From contig JAOAHW010000010.1 in assembly GCA_026415015.1 (NCBI GenBank), forward strand, positions 1 through 15,717: a stretch of 15,717 nucleotides of DNA, given 5' to 3'. A program made the translations under genes and the position numbers. The number at the start of each line of letters is the position of its first letter. The first letter of the stretch is position 1. Positions 1 through 7,767 of this stretch are shown here, in pieces. The notes under the pieces were generated by a model, which saw nothing but the letters and a program-made list of their open reading frames with translations, ran no database searches and was not told where the DNA came from. The stretch comes from Syntrophorhabdaceae bacterium. GTDB taxonomy: Bacteria > Desulfobacterota > Syntrophorhabdia > Syntrophorhabdales > Syntrophorhabdaceae.

Positions 1-1924
1 GATTCAATGTATGTCTACCTATCTGGAAATCAAATCTATGTTCAAATCTTATGGCCCTGAAGACCCTTGTTGGGTCTTCAACAAAGCTTAAGCTATGGAG
101 AACCCTGATGACCCTCTCTTTTATATCCCTCTGGGCTCCAAAAAAATCTATGAGGTGTCCGAAGGTATTTTTATTTAAGGATATGGCAAGGGTATTTATT
201 GTAAAATCCCTCCTCTGGAGGTCCAGTTTCAGGGAGCTATGTTCCACAGTGGGTAATGCAGCAGGGGACTTATAGTACTCCAGTCTCGCTGTTGCAATGT
301 CTATTTTAAAACCATCCCTGTATAAAACCTTTGCTGTCTCAAACTCCTGATGCTGTCTTACCTTTGCATCATATCTTTTGGAGAGTTCATTGGCAAACTT
401 GAGGCCATCGCCCTCTATCACAATGTCGATGTCATTATTGTAAATCCTGAGGAGAAGATCCCTTACAAAACCACCTACAAGATATGCGTGATAACCCATC
501 TCATCGGCAAGGCTTCCTATATCTATCAATTTTGAAAGAGTATCTCTATCGAGCCTCTCTTTCATGAGGTTTTTCACATTCTTCTTCTTGGCATAGAGTT
601 CATGGGCCTCGAGCTTATTCATGACAGTCTTTGTTACCTCATCCTCGAGGACCCGCAAGAGGTCTGTCCTTGTTATGGCACCTACGAGTCTTCCATTTTC
701 CACAACAGGGACAAACCTCTGGTTGCTCCCTATGAGCATATCCTTCACCTTCTCAACAGAGTCATCAGGCCTTGCAAATGCTGACTCTGTGGACATATAC
801 TCCTTGACAGGTATGTTCTCAAGCCTGTGGAAGACCGCCTTCTCCACAATCTGTCTTGTTATAACCCCTACCACCTTCTCGTTCATTAAAACTGGCAGGG
901 CATTTATATTGTATTTCACCATCGTGCTCTTTGCCTCGCTTATGGGTGCATCGGCATCTACAGACTTTACAGGAAAGAACATAATATCCTTGGCAGTATA
1001 TAGGGGTTTTACATTATACCTGAGATGCTCTAAAAGCCTGTCCTTTGCCTCGTGCATTGTCATGTCTTTTATTGTGCACGATGCTGCCTCTTTGTGACCT
1101 CCACCGCCCATCAGAGATAGTATATAACCCACATCGACCTCAGGTATCCTGCTCCTGCCTATTATATAGACCCTGTCTTCGAGCCTGAATAAGGCGAAGA
1201 TAGCATTTAAGTTCTCCATATCCCTGTATTTATGGACAACCACTGCAAGGTCTCCTACATACCTCTCTATGCTTGCCTCTGTTATTATTATATCTATGCC
1301 GTTGACATTCAATACTGAAGCATTGTCTATAAGTTCATTTAAGAGGAATACCTGTTCAGGCGTTACCTCTTTTACCAGTAGATCCGCCACAAGATTTACA
1401 TTCGCCCCCTGAGATAGCAAAAAAGATGCAGCATTAAAGTCATCAATGGTTGTAGATGGAAATAGAAAGCAACCTGTCTCCTCATATATACCCAGCATCA
1501 TCACAGTTGCCTCTTCAGGTGTTATCTTAATCCCTTTATCTTTTATCATGGATATCAGTATGGTGGCAGTGGCACCTGTCTTTCTTATATACTCCACATC
1601 ACCTTTTATATCATCCGATGAGTCAGGATGATGGTCAAATATATGTATCTTTAAATCCTTCTTATCCAGTATCTTTGCAAAATCCCCTATCCTTGATTTC
1701 TGTCTTGTGTCGACTATTATCAGGGTATCTATTGATCTGCAGTCAATATTCTTTGTCTTCTCTATATCGAAGATATACAGGGTGGAGTGGATAAGGAAAT
1801 CCCTTAATGTCTTCTCCTGTGAACCAGGAAATACAAGGACAGCATCAGGGTATAATTTTTTTGCAGCAATCATTGAGGACAGGGAATCAAAGTCTGCGTT
1901 ATTGTGGGATGTAATGACCTTCAT
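1..1924 (-). CDS. DHH-DHHA1 / tandem CBS / tRNA nucleotidyltransferase (poly(A) polymerase family) fusion, 3' end cut by window edge
   Basis: 641 codons are visible with no stop, so the C-terminus lies outside the window. Domains in order: DHH phosphoesterase (about 1-155; HNNADFD at 7-13, VDTR at 71-74, FDHHP at 96-100), DHHA1 (GGGGH at 273-277), two CBS domains (about 309-365 and 372-430), then a class II nucleotidyltransferase head (LVGGFVRDL at 482-490, metal-binding D498 and D500, RRDFTINTLA at 571-580, EDPTRVFRAIRF at 616-627). By family knowledge it adds A or CCA to tRNA 3' ends. The DHH-CBS extension is known from several deltaproteobacterial and related lineages, but its role is unclear to me. 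Asp of the usual DTG motif is Glu here (E149-T-G). ATG at 1924 is preferred over in-frame ATG at 1930 because AGGGG sits about 9 bases before it and the family begins M-x-x-I-T-x-H. It directly follows the xerD-like gene. Whether it adds CCA or only A cannot be told from this part. Confidence 0.9.
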   Translation of the reverse strand, partial: MKVITSHNNADFDSLSSMIAAKKLYPDAVLVFPGSQEKTLRDFLIHSTLYIFDIEKTKNIDCRSIDTLIIVDTRQKSRIGDFAKILDKKDLKIHIFDHHPDSSDDIKGDVEYIRKTGATATILISMIKDKGIKITPEEATVMMLGIYEETGCFLFPSTTIDDFNAASFLLSQGANVNLVADLLVKEVTPEQVFLLNELIDNASVLNVNGIDIIITEASIERYVGDLAVVVHKYRDMENLNAIFALFRLEDRVYIIGRSRIPEVDVGYILSLMGGGGHKEAASCTIKDMTMHEAKDRLLEHLRYNVKPLYTAKDIMFFPVKSVDADAPISEAKSTMVKYNINALPVLMNEKVVGVITRQIVEKAVFHRLENIPVKEYMSTESAFARPDDSVEKVKDMLIGSNQRFVPVVENGRLVGAITRTDLLRVLEDEVTKTVMNKLEAHELYAKKKNVKNLMKERLDRDTLSKLIDIGSLADEMGYHAYLVGGFVRDLLLRIYNNDIDIVIEGDGLKFANELSKRYDAKVRQHQEFETAKVLYRDGFKIDIATARLEYYKSPAALPTVEHSSLKLDLQRRDFTINTLAISLNKNTFGHLIDFFGAQRDIKERVIRVLHSLSFVEDPTRVFRAIRFEHRFDFQIGRHTLN

Positions 1925-1929
1925 AAACA

Positions 1930-2790
1930 TCAACCCCTGGGATGGTATTTTTTGTGTATCTCCTTGAGCCTCCTTCTGTCCACATGGGTATAGATCTGGG
2001 TTGTTGATATATCCTCGTGGCCAAGCAATATCTGAACAGACCTTAGGTCTGCCCCGCCCTCTAACAGATGGGTTGCAAAGGTATGCCTAATTGTATGGGG
2101 TGAGATATGTGTCCTATCAATCTTTTTTGCATATTTTCTTATTATCTTCCATACAGCCTGTCTTGACAGCCTGTTGCCCCTTTTATTAGGAAAAAGATAT
2201 GCCCCCCTTGGTTTCTCTTTCTCCAGGTATTGTTTTATTGCCTCCTTTGAGTATGAACCAATAGGCACTATCCTCTCCTTTGACCTCTTTCCAGAGGCTA
2301 TTAAAAAACCCCCTTCAAGGTTTATATCACTCTTTTTTAGCTGAATAAGCTCAGATACCCTCAAACCTGTGGCATACATGAGCTCTAACATTGTCCTGTC
2401 TCTTAAGGATGACCTGCCCTCTCCTGAAACCTTTAAAAGTTCTAATATCTCCTCCTCGCTCAAGACCTCTGGTATGGGAGCTTTAAATCTGGGAACCTCT
2501 ATATCCTCAAGGGGGCTTTCACGGATGACGCCTTCGAGGACAAGGAAATTAAAATAACCCCTCAAGGCAGATATAACCCTTAGGACACTCCTTGTTTTTT
2601 TTCCTTTTTCCCTGAGAAATCCTATAAAGGCCTCTATATCTAATCTGGTGGGCATGGTGATTGAGTTTGAATCGAGGAATCCCAAGAACTCCATTATGTC
2701 TCTATTGTATGCATCTATTGTATGGGGTGATGCGCCCCTCTCAGCAGTCATGTAGCTGATAAAGATATCAAGTCCTTGGTAAAGGTTCAT
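1930..2790 (-). CDS. xerD: Tyrosine recombinase of the XerC/XerD type
   Basis: A 286-residue protein of the usual Xer length. The N-terminal SAM-like DNA-binding domain spans about 1-95 and the catalytic domain about 105-280. All catalytic residues are visible and spaced as in E. coli XerD: R144 (TGLRVSEL), K168 (GKRSKER), H232 and R235 (PHTIRH), H258 (LLGHED) and nucleophile Y267 (TQIYTHV). By family knowledge such enzymes resolve chromosome dimers at dif with FtsK. XerD is more likely than XerC by overall look, but the two are hard to separate without alignment, and an integrase of a resident element is unlikely given the housekeeping operon. It starts 7 bases after dut, with GGGG a few bases upstream of its ATG. 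Its TGA shares one base with a possible ATG (1930) of the next gene, suggesting translational coupling. No dif-like site was recognised in the window. Confidence 0.9.
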   Translation of the reverse strand: MNLYQGLDIFISYMTAERGASPHTIDAYNRDIMEFLGFLDSNSITMPTRLDIEAFIGFLREKGKKTRSVLRVISALRGYFNFLVLEGVIRESPLEDIEVPRFKAPIPEVLSEEEILELLKVSGEGRSSLRDRTMLELMYATGLRVSELIQLKKSDINLEGGFLIASGKRSKERIVPIGSYSKEAIKQYLEKEKPRGAYLFPNKRGNRLSRQAVWKIIRKYAKKIDRTHISPHTIRHTFATHLLEGGADLRSVQILLGHEDISTTQIYTHVDRRRLKEIHKKYHPRG

Positions 2791-2797
2791 TCATCCC

Positions 2798-3238
2798 CTA
2801 TATACCTGTTGACCCAAATCCACCCTGACCCCTTGATGTCTCAGGCAGACTGGCAACAACATGAAGGTTAGCCCTAACAATGCTTTTGAAAATAATCTGG
2901 GCGATCCTGTCTCCGTTGTTCACAACAAAAGGCTCGTTTCCAAGGTTTATAAGGAGGACCTTGATCTCTCCTCTATAATCACTGTCTATAGTTCCGGGTG
3001 TATTTAATACTGTAATGCCAAACTTGAAGGCAAGGCCACTTCTTGGCCGTATCTCTGCCTCATAACCCTCTGGTATACCCATATATATCCCTGTGGGTAT
3101 CAAAGCCCTTTCCATAGGTCTTAATATGACAGGCTCATTTACAAAGGCAAAGAGATCCATCCCAGAAGATAGTTCTGTCCCATATAGAGGCAGATTTGCC
3201 CCTTCTTTTTTTGTGATCTCCACAACTAATTCTTCCAT
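2798..3238 (-). CDS. dut: dUTP diphosphatase (trimeric dUTPase)
   Basis: A 146-residue protein, the standard length for homotrimeric dUTPase, which hydrolyses dUTP to dUMP and pyrophosphate. This keeps uracil out of DNA and feeds thymidylate synthesis. All five family motifs are visible: motif 1 SSGMDLFAF (24-32), motif 2 RPRSGLAF (64-71), motif 3 GTIDSDYRGE (82-91) with catalytic D85, motif 4 GDRIAQ (109-114) and the C-terminal P-loop-like motif 5 RGQGGFGSTG (136-145). The complete motif 5 indicates an intact, active enzyme. The ATG at 3238 lies inside the last codons of the upstream M16 peptidase gene (13-base overlap, different frame), with GAGG 4 bases upstream, so translation is probably coupled. 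The M16-dut adjacency also occurs in other bacteria downstream of pnp. Confidence 0.97.
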   Translation of the reverse strand: MEELVVEITKKEGANLPLYGTELSSGMDLFAFVNEPVILRPMERALIPTGIYMGIPEGYEAEIRPRSGLAFKFGITVLNTPGTIDSDYRGEIKVLLINLGNEPFVVNNGDRIAQIIFKSIVRANLHVVASLPETSRGQGGFGSTGI

Positions 3239-4485
3239 ATGGCCTCGATCGCCTTAATGTCTGCCTTTCCCAGGACTGTAAGGGATATGCTGTTCATATC
3301 ATGGAAGATCATCTCTACAAGTTCGTTCACATCCCTTTTCTCTATCCTGTCGATCTCCCGTAATGTGTCCTTTAAAGGTATATAATCTCCAAAGTATATC
3401 TCGTTCTTTGCAAGCCTGCCCATCCTTGCCTCTGAACTCTCAAGGGACATGAAGAGATTACCTTTTATATGGTCTTTGGAGAACTGGAGTTCATTGTCTG
3501 TTATCCCCTCTTTTCTTATCCTCAAGATCTCGTCCTTCAAGAGCCCTATGACCTCAAGGATAGATTCCTCAGATGTTGATGTGGATATACCATAGGTACC
3601 TGTATCCATATAGCAGTTCACATATGAATAGATATTATAGACAAGACCCCTTTTCTCTCTTATCTCCTGGAAGAGATGGGAGCTTGTGCTACCGCCCATT
3701 ATGGCATTTAATACATAAAGGGGGTAACGCCTCTCATCCACCTGACTTACACCTTTTGTGCCTATGCATAGATAGGTATGCTCCAGGTCCCTTTCAAAAA
3801 AATTTATTGTCTTTTTAGGTAAAGGTGCTGTTATTGAGATGCTGTCCCCATCCAATGACCAGCAGCCTTCAAAGGCCTTCCTTATCTTTTCCACAAAGAC
3901 ATTATGGTCTACCCTGCCTGTTGCGGTTATGATCAGCCTCTTTGTGGCATAGTGTTTCTTATAATGCTCCATGAGCATAGGTCTTGAAAATCTCTCTATA
4001 TTCTCCTGCCTTCCAAGTATGGTCATACCAAGGGGATGTCCTTTGAAATAGTATGCATTGAATATATCGTAAATATATTCCTCAGGGCTATCCTCTACCA
4101 TCTTTATCTCCTGGGCTATAACATACCTCTCTTTTTCTATATCCTCATCCATAAACAGTGGGTCTTGATGCATATCAGATAGGATGTCAATGGCCATGTC
4201 CATGTCTTTTCTGAGAACCTTTACATAGAGGCACGAGTATTCTTTACCTGTAAAGGCATTGATTATACCACCCCTTGCATCTATCTCCCTGGCTATATCG
4301 TATGCTGTTCTCTTGTGTGTGCCTTTGAAGAGCATATGCTCTATAAAGTGGGATATCCCATTATTCCACTCGTCTTCATACCTGCTTCCTGTCTTCCACC
4401 ATAGACCTATGGAGACAGATGAAAAATAAGGTATAGATTCTGTAACAATGGTAATCCCATTATCAAGGATAGTCTTCCTATACAT
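3226..4485 (-). CDS. M16 family zinc peptidase (processing-peptidase-like)
   Basis: A 419-residue protein of the single-chain M16B type, related to mitochondrial processing peptidase and Bacillus MlpA/YmxG. The inverted zinc motif HFIEH is at 46-50, with the third ligand expected at E126 (AQEIKMVED). The C-terminal half carries the substrate-binding segment REKRGLVYNIYSY (276-288). No signal peptide or membrane segment is seen, so it is probably cytoplasmic, and the substrate is unknown. It follows pnp by 5 bases, a neighbourhood also seen in Bacillus and many other phyla, which supports orthology rather than function. The ATG at 4485 has only a weak Shine-Dalgarno (AGATAG within the end of pnp), so translation likely depends on coupling to pnp. 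Its 3' end overlaps dut by 13 bases. Confidence 0.93.
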   Translation of the reverse strand: MYRKTILDNGITIVTESIPYFSSVSIGLWWKTGSRYEDEWNNGISHFIEHMLFKGTHKRTAYDIAREIDARGGIINAFTGKEYSCLYVKVLRKDMDMAIDILSDMHQDPLFMDEDIEKERYVIAQEIKMVEDSPEEYIYDIFNAYYFKGHPLGMTILGRQENIERFSRPMLMEHYKKHYATKRLIITATGRVDHNVFVEKIRKAFEGCWSLDGDSISITAPLPKKTINFFERDLEHTYLCIGTKGVSQVDERRYPLYVLNAIMGGSTSSHLFQEIREKRGLVYNIYSYVNCYMDTGTYGISTSTSEESILEVIGLLKDEILRIRKEGITDNELQFSKDHIKGNLFMSLESSEARMGRLAKNEIYFGDYIPLKDTLREIDRIEKRDVNELVEMIFHDMNSISLTVLGKADIKAIEAIWKN

Positions 4486-4490
4486 ACATT

Positions 4491-6581
4491 CTATCTATTT
4501 TTTTTTCCCTGCTGATCATTCAAAAGTGCCTTTCTTGATAGCCTTATCCTGCCGCTGGGTTCAACCTCAATGACCTTTACAAGGATTTCTTCTTTTTCCT
4601 TTACCACATCAGATGCCTTCTTAACATAACCTTCGGCAAGCTGACTTACATGGATAAAGCCGTCCACATTGGGCATAATATCTACTATCACACCGGAATC
4701 TAATATCTTCTTCACCTTTCCAAGATATACATCACCCACCTCTACCTCTTTTGTGAGTTGTTTTATTATCTTTATTGCCTCATTGGCAGAGGCCTCATCA
4801 TTGGACGCTATATTTACAATACCCGAATCCTCTATATCTATCTTGACACCTGTCTGTTCTATTATGCCCTTTATAACCTTGCCTCCAGGGCCTATTACAT
4901 CCCTTATCCTGTCAGGATTTATACGAATGGTAAATATCCTTGGTGCATATGGTGATAGGGAATCTCTTGGTTTGCTTATGGTCTTATGCATTATATCCAG
5001 TATATGGGTAATGCCGTTTTGTGCTTGGGCAACTGCCCTTGACATTATCTCCTTTGTTATCCCCTTGACCTTTATATCCATCTGGACAGCAGTGATGCCA
5101 TCTTTTGTCCCTGCGATCTTAAAGTCCATATCTCCCATATGGTCTTCATCACCTATTATATCTGAAAGGACAATCTCATGTTCTCCTTCTTTTACAAGAC
5201 CCATTGCAATGCCTGCCACAGTATCTTTTATTGGTACCCCAGCATCCATAAGAGAGAGACACCCACTACATACAGTAGCCATAGATGATGAACCATTTGA
5301 CTCAAGGATCTCTGAAACAATCCTTATTGTATAGGGAAATTCACTCTTGGAGGGTAAAACAGGTGATAATGCCCTCTCTGCAAGGTTACCATGACCTATC
5401 TCTCTCCTGGACGGTCCCCTGAGCATGGCTATCTCGCCTACAGAAAATGGAGGGAAATTATAGTGAAGCATAAAGGTCTTAAATGTCTCTCCCTCGTGGA
5501 GTGATTCCACCTTTTGTTCATCCTCTGATGTACCAATAGTTGTTACTGCAAGGGCCTGGGTCTCACCCCTTGTAAATAGTGCAGAACCATGTGTCCTGGG
5601 GAGTATACCCACCTCACATGTTATATTCCTTATCTCATCGCTTCTTCTACCATCTATCCTCGTGCCCTTTGAGATAAGTTGTTGCCTCATTATATGTCTT
5701 GTAGTATCTTCAAAACAAGTCTTGATTATTGCCTCATTCAAGTCAGGGTATTCTTTTGTTATGGCACTGTATATGCTATTTAGCCTTTCTGTCCTCATGG
5801 TCTTTGATGGCAGGGTCAATGCCTCTTTTATATCCTCCTTTATCTTTTGTCCTATCTGGGCCTTTATTTCAGCCTGTTCATCCATTTTTTCATAGATCCA
5901 TTTCTCTTTCCCTGCTGTCTCCCTTAATCTATTTTGACATTCAATTAGAGGCATAATGTGTTGGTGACCGAACTGTATAGCCTCTATTAGATCATCACCG
6001 GTTATAAATTTGGCAGAGCCTTCAACCATAATGATTGCATCTTTTGTGCCTGTCATCACTATGTCAAGGTCGCTCTCCTCTAGATCTCCAGTAGAGGGAT
6101 TGATTATAAACTTACCATTCTTTCTACCTATCTTGACCCCTGCCATGGGTTCATCAAAAGGTATCTCGGATATTAAAAGGGCGCAGGATGCACCGAGTAT
6201 ACCCATTATGGCAGGGTCATTCTCCTGGTCTGCAGATAAGACAGTTGCTATTATCTGAACCTCATTATTGAACCCCTTTGGAAATAGAGGCCTCAAGGGT
6301 CTGTCTATGAGACGGGACATAAGTATCTCCCTGTCTGAGGGTTTGCCCTCCCTCTTAAAAAAACCACCAGGGAATTTTCCAGCAGCATAGGACATCTCCT
6401 GATAGTTTACTACCAGGGGTAAAAAATCCCTGTCTGATTGCTTCTTATCCATTACGGCAGTTACAAGGACAACTGTATCTGCATACCTTACAACAACACT
6501 ACCATTTGCCTGTTTTGCGATAGACCCTGTGCTGATAGTCAATTCCCTACCAGCATAATCTATCTTAATAATCTCTTCCAT
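4491..6581 (-). CDS. pnp: Polyribonucleotide nucleotidyltransferase (PNPase)
   Basis: A 696-residue protein, close to the usual 700-710. PNPase is a trimeric 3'-5' phosphorolytic exoribonuclease and a degradosome partner in many bacteria. Domains: RNase PH-like 1 (about 1-220; GKFPGGFFKREGKPSDREIL at 68-87 and DRPLRPLFPKGF at 93-104), an all-alpha linker (about 235-300), RNase PH-like 2 (about 310-540; catalytic acidic cluster GDEDHMGDMDF at 477-487 with D480 and D486, matching the E. coli catalytic pair), KH (about 550-610; GPGG loop at 564-567) and S1 (about 615-685; VDGFIHVSQLAEGY at 639-652). A Lys/Arg-rich tail ends it. It is 21 bases downstream of rpsO, the classic rpsO-pnp pair. The short spacer has no room for the long RNase III hairpin that controls pnp in E. 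coli, so that autoregulation is not expected here. GGAG precedes the ATG by 7 bases. Confidence 0.98.
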   Translation of the reverse strand: MEEIIKIDYAGRELTISTGSIAKQANGSVVVRYADTVVLVTAVMDKKQSDRDFLPLVVNYQEMSYAAGKFPGGFFKREGKPSDREILMSRLIDRPLRPLFPKGFNNEVQIIATVLSADQENDPAIMGILGASCALLISEIPFDEPMAGVKIGRKNGKFIINPSTGDLEESDLDIVMTGTKDAIIMVEGSAKFITGDDLIEAIQFGHQHIMPLIECQNRLRETAGKEKWIYEKMDEQAEIKAQIGQKIKEDIKEALTLPSKTMRTERLNSIYSAITKEYPDLNEAIIKTCFEDTTRHIMRQQLISKGTRIDGRRSDEIRNITCEVGILPRTHGSALFTRGETQALAVTTIGTSEDEQKVESLHEGETFKTFMLHYNFPPFSVGEIAMLRGPSRREIGHGNLAERALSPVLPSKSEFPYTIRIVSEILESNGSSSMATVCSGCLSLMDAGVPIKDTVAGIAMGLVKEGEHEIVLSDIIGDEDHMGDMDFKIAGTKDGITAVQMDIKVKGITKEIMSRAVAQAQNGITHILDIMHKTISKPRDSLSPYAPRIFTIRINPDRIRDVIGPGGKVIKGIIEQTGVKIDIEDSGIVNIASNDEASANEAIKIIKQLTKEVEVGDVYLGKVKKILDSGVIVDIMPNVDGFIHVSQLAEGYVKKASDVVKEKEEILVKVIEVEPSGRIRLSRKALLNDQQGKKNR

Positions 6582-6602
6582 CTTTTGACTCCAGTCAGAC
6601 TT

Positions 6603-6872
6603 TTATTTTCTCAATCCCAGCTTCTCAATAACCTTTTTGTATCTCTCAATGTTTTTTTCTTTCAGGTATCCCAAGAGTCTCCTTCGAGTCCCTACGAGGA
6701 CAAGGAGGCCTCTCCTTGAGTTATGGTCCTTCGAGAACTTTTTGAAATGTTCTGTCAATGACCTTATACGCTCTGTAAGGATAGCAATCTGAACCTCAGG
6801 GGAACCTGTATCCTTCTCGTGTGTCCTGAATTCCTCTATTATCTTCCTTTTTTGGTCTGAAGTAAGTGCCAT
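6603..6872 (-). CDS. rpsO: 30S ribosomal protein S15
   Basis: An 89-residue protein, exactly the usual S15 length. S15 binds the central domain of 16S rRNA early in 30S assembly and forms a bridge to the 50S subunit. Family signatures are clear: [16 protein letters not shown] at 21-36 and the rRNA-binding stretch [20 protein letters not shown] at 50-69, in an all-helical, basic protein. The start is supported by a strong AAGGAGGG ending 5 bases before the ATG. The AA of that site belongs to the TAA stop of truB, leaving a 10-base spacer. In several bacteria S15 represses its own mRNA through a leader pseudoknot. The short truB-rpsO gap leaves little room for that unless the end of truB takes part. 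Confidence 0.98.
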   Translation of the reverse strand: MALTSDQKRKIIEEFRTHEKDTGSPEVQIAILTERIRSLTEHFKKFSKDHNSRRGLLVLVGTRRRLLGYLKEKNIERYKKVIEKLGLRK

Positions 6873-6882
6873 CTCTCCCTCC

Positions 6883-7767
6883 TTAATTGTTTATAAGTCT
6901 TTTTACTTTTATTGTATTTGTCTTTATGTCAGTATAGCCTATGGCTAAAAACTCACCTTTTTTGTTGAAGAGTTTCACAAATTCATCATTCTTTTTTATA
7001 CCTGTGTTTCCCATAATAGGGACAGGCATACCCTGTCTTAAAAATCTCTCAAAGGGGGTATCAATTGTAATCTTGTTCATATTGGGCAATATATCCTCAA
7101 TGGGTATAAGCTTCCCTGCAAGGTCATATTCACTTTTTATATCATCTACATTTACGCTCATCTCGTATGTAAATTCACCATGTTTTGTCCTTTTAAGAGA
7201 AAAAAGGGTCGCTCCACACCCAAGGAGGTTTCCAAAATCATTGGCCAGTGACCTTATATAGGTCCCCTTTGAACATGTTACCTCTATATCTATGTAGGGA
7301 TGTGTATAGTCCTTAAGGATAATATTGTATATACGAACATTCTTCTCCGGTGTCTCTACCTGTACGCCTTTTCTTGCCAGCTTATAAAGGGGTTTCCTGT
7401 GCACCTTTTTTGATGAAAAAACAGGCACTTTCTGGACTATATCACCTATAAAGGTCTTTAAGTGGGCCTCTATCTCATCTTTCCCATATTCAGACACATC
7501 TTTTTTTGAAAGCACCTGACCCTCGATATCATAGGTATCTGTCTGGACACCGAGGAGAAACCTTGCATCATACACCTTTTCATAATCCTCGAGTAGGGGT
7601 ATCAATTTTACACCTTCATTTATGGCTATTGGAAGTACACCTGTAGCATTCTTATCGAGGGTACCTATATATCCTATCTTTTTAAACCTTGATACCTTCT
7701 TTAATCTCCTGATCACATCATATGAAGATATCCCCGGGCTTTTATCAACTATAAGAAAACCGTTCAT
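6883..7767 (-). CDS. truB: tRNA pseudouridine(55) synthase
   Basis: A 294-residue protein matching TruB, which converts U55 to pseudouridine in the T-loop of tRNAs and also acts as a tRNA chaperone. The N-terminus [19 protein letters not shown] is typical. The catalytic Asp is D38 in [13 protein letters not shown] (35-47), where most homologues have GTLDP-x-ATG, so the Pro is replaced by Lys. Y66 lies in the YEKVYDARF segment (62-70), the [11 protein letters not shown] segment follows at 73-83, and [10 protein letters not shown] is the later family motif. The C-terminal region ([10 protein letters not shown]) resembles the PUA-like end. The ATG immediately follows the TAG of the nrnA-like gene with no spacer, and GAGGG near the end of that gene serves as ribosome binding site, implying tight coupling. 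Confidence 0.96.
   Translation of the reverse strand: MNGFLIVDKSPGISSYDVIRRLKKVSRFKKIGYIGTLDKNATGVLPIAINEGVKLIPLLEDYEKVYDARFLLGVQTDTYDIEGQVLSKKDVSEYGKDEIEAHLKTFIGDIVQKVPVFSSKKVHRKPLYKLARKGVQVETPEKNVRIYNIILKDYTHPYIDIEVTCSKGTYIRSLANDFGNLLGCGATLFSLKRTKHGEFTYEMSVNVDDIKSEYDLAGKLIPIEDILPNMNKITIDTPFERFLRQGMPVPIMGNTGIKKNDEFVKLFNKKGEFLAIGYTDIKTNTIKVKRLINN

Noticed and set aside
621..1097. A 158-codon plus-strand open frame opposite the DHH-CBS-nucleotidyltransferase gene
   Set aside because: The minus strand here encodes clear DHHA1 and CBS motifs in an unbroken frame; the plus frame has no family signature.
1930..2790. The tyrosine recombinase as an integrase of a mobile element
   Set aside because: Length and motif spacing match housekeeping Xer proteins, it sits within a housekeeping operon with overlapping or near-abutting genes, and no attachment repeats, tRNA or phage genes are nearby.
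4669..5334. A 221-codon plus-strand open frame opposite pnp
   Set aside because: It lies entirely within the well-supported pnp gene on the other strand, has no recognisable domain and reads as a mirror of pnp codon bias.
6586..6597. TGACT-GG-AGTCA inverted repeat around the pnp ribosome binding site
   Set aside because: The two-base loop cannot form a stable hairpin, and the short palindrome could arise by chance; there is no sign of an RNase III site like that of E. coli pnp.
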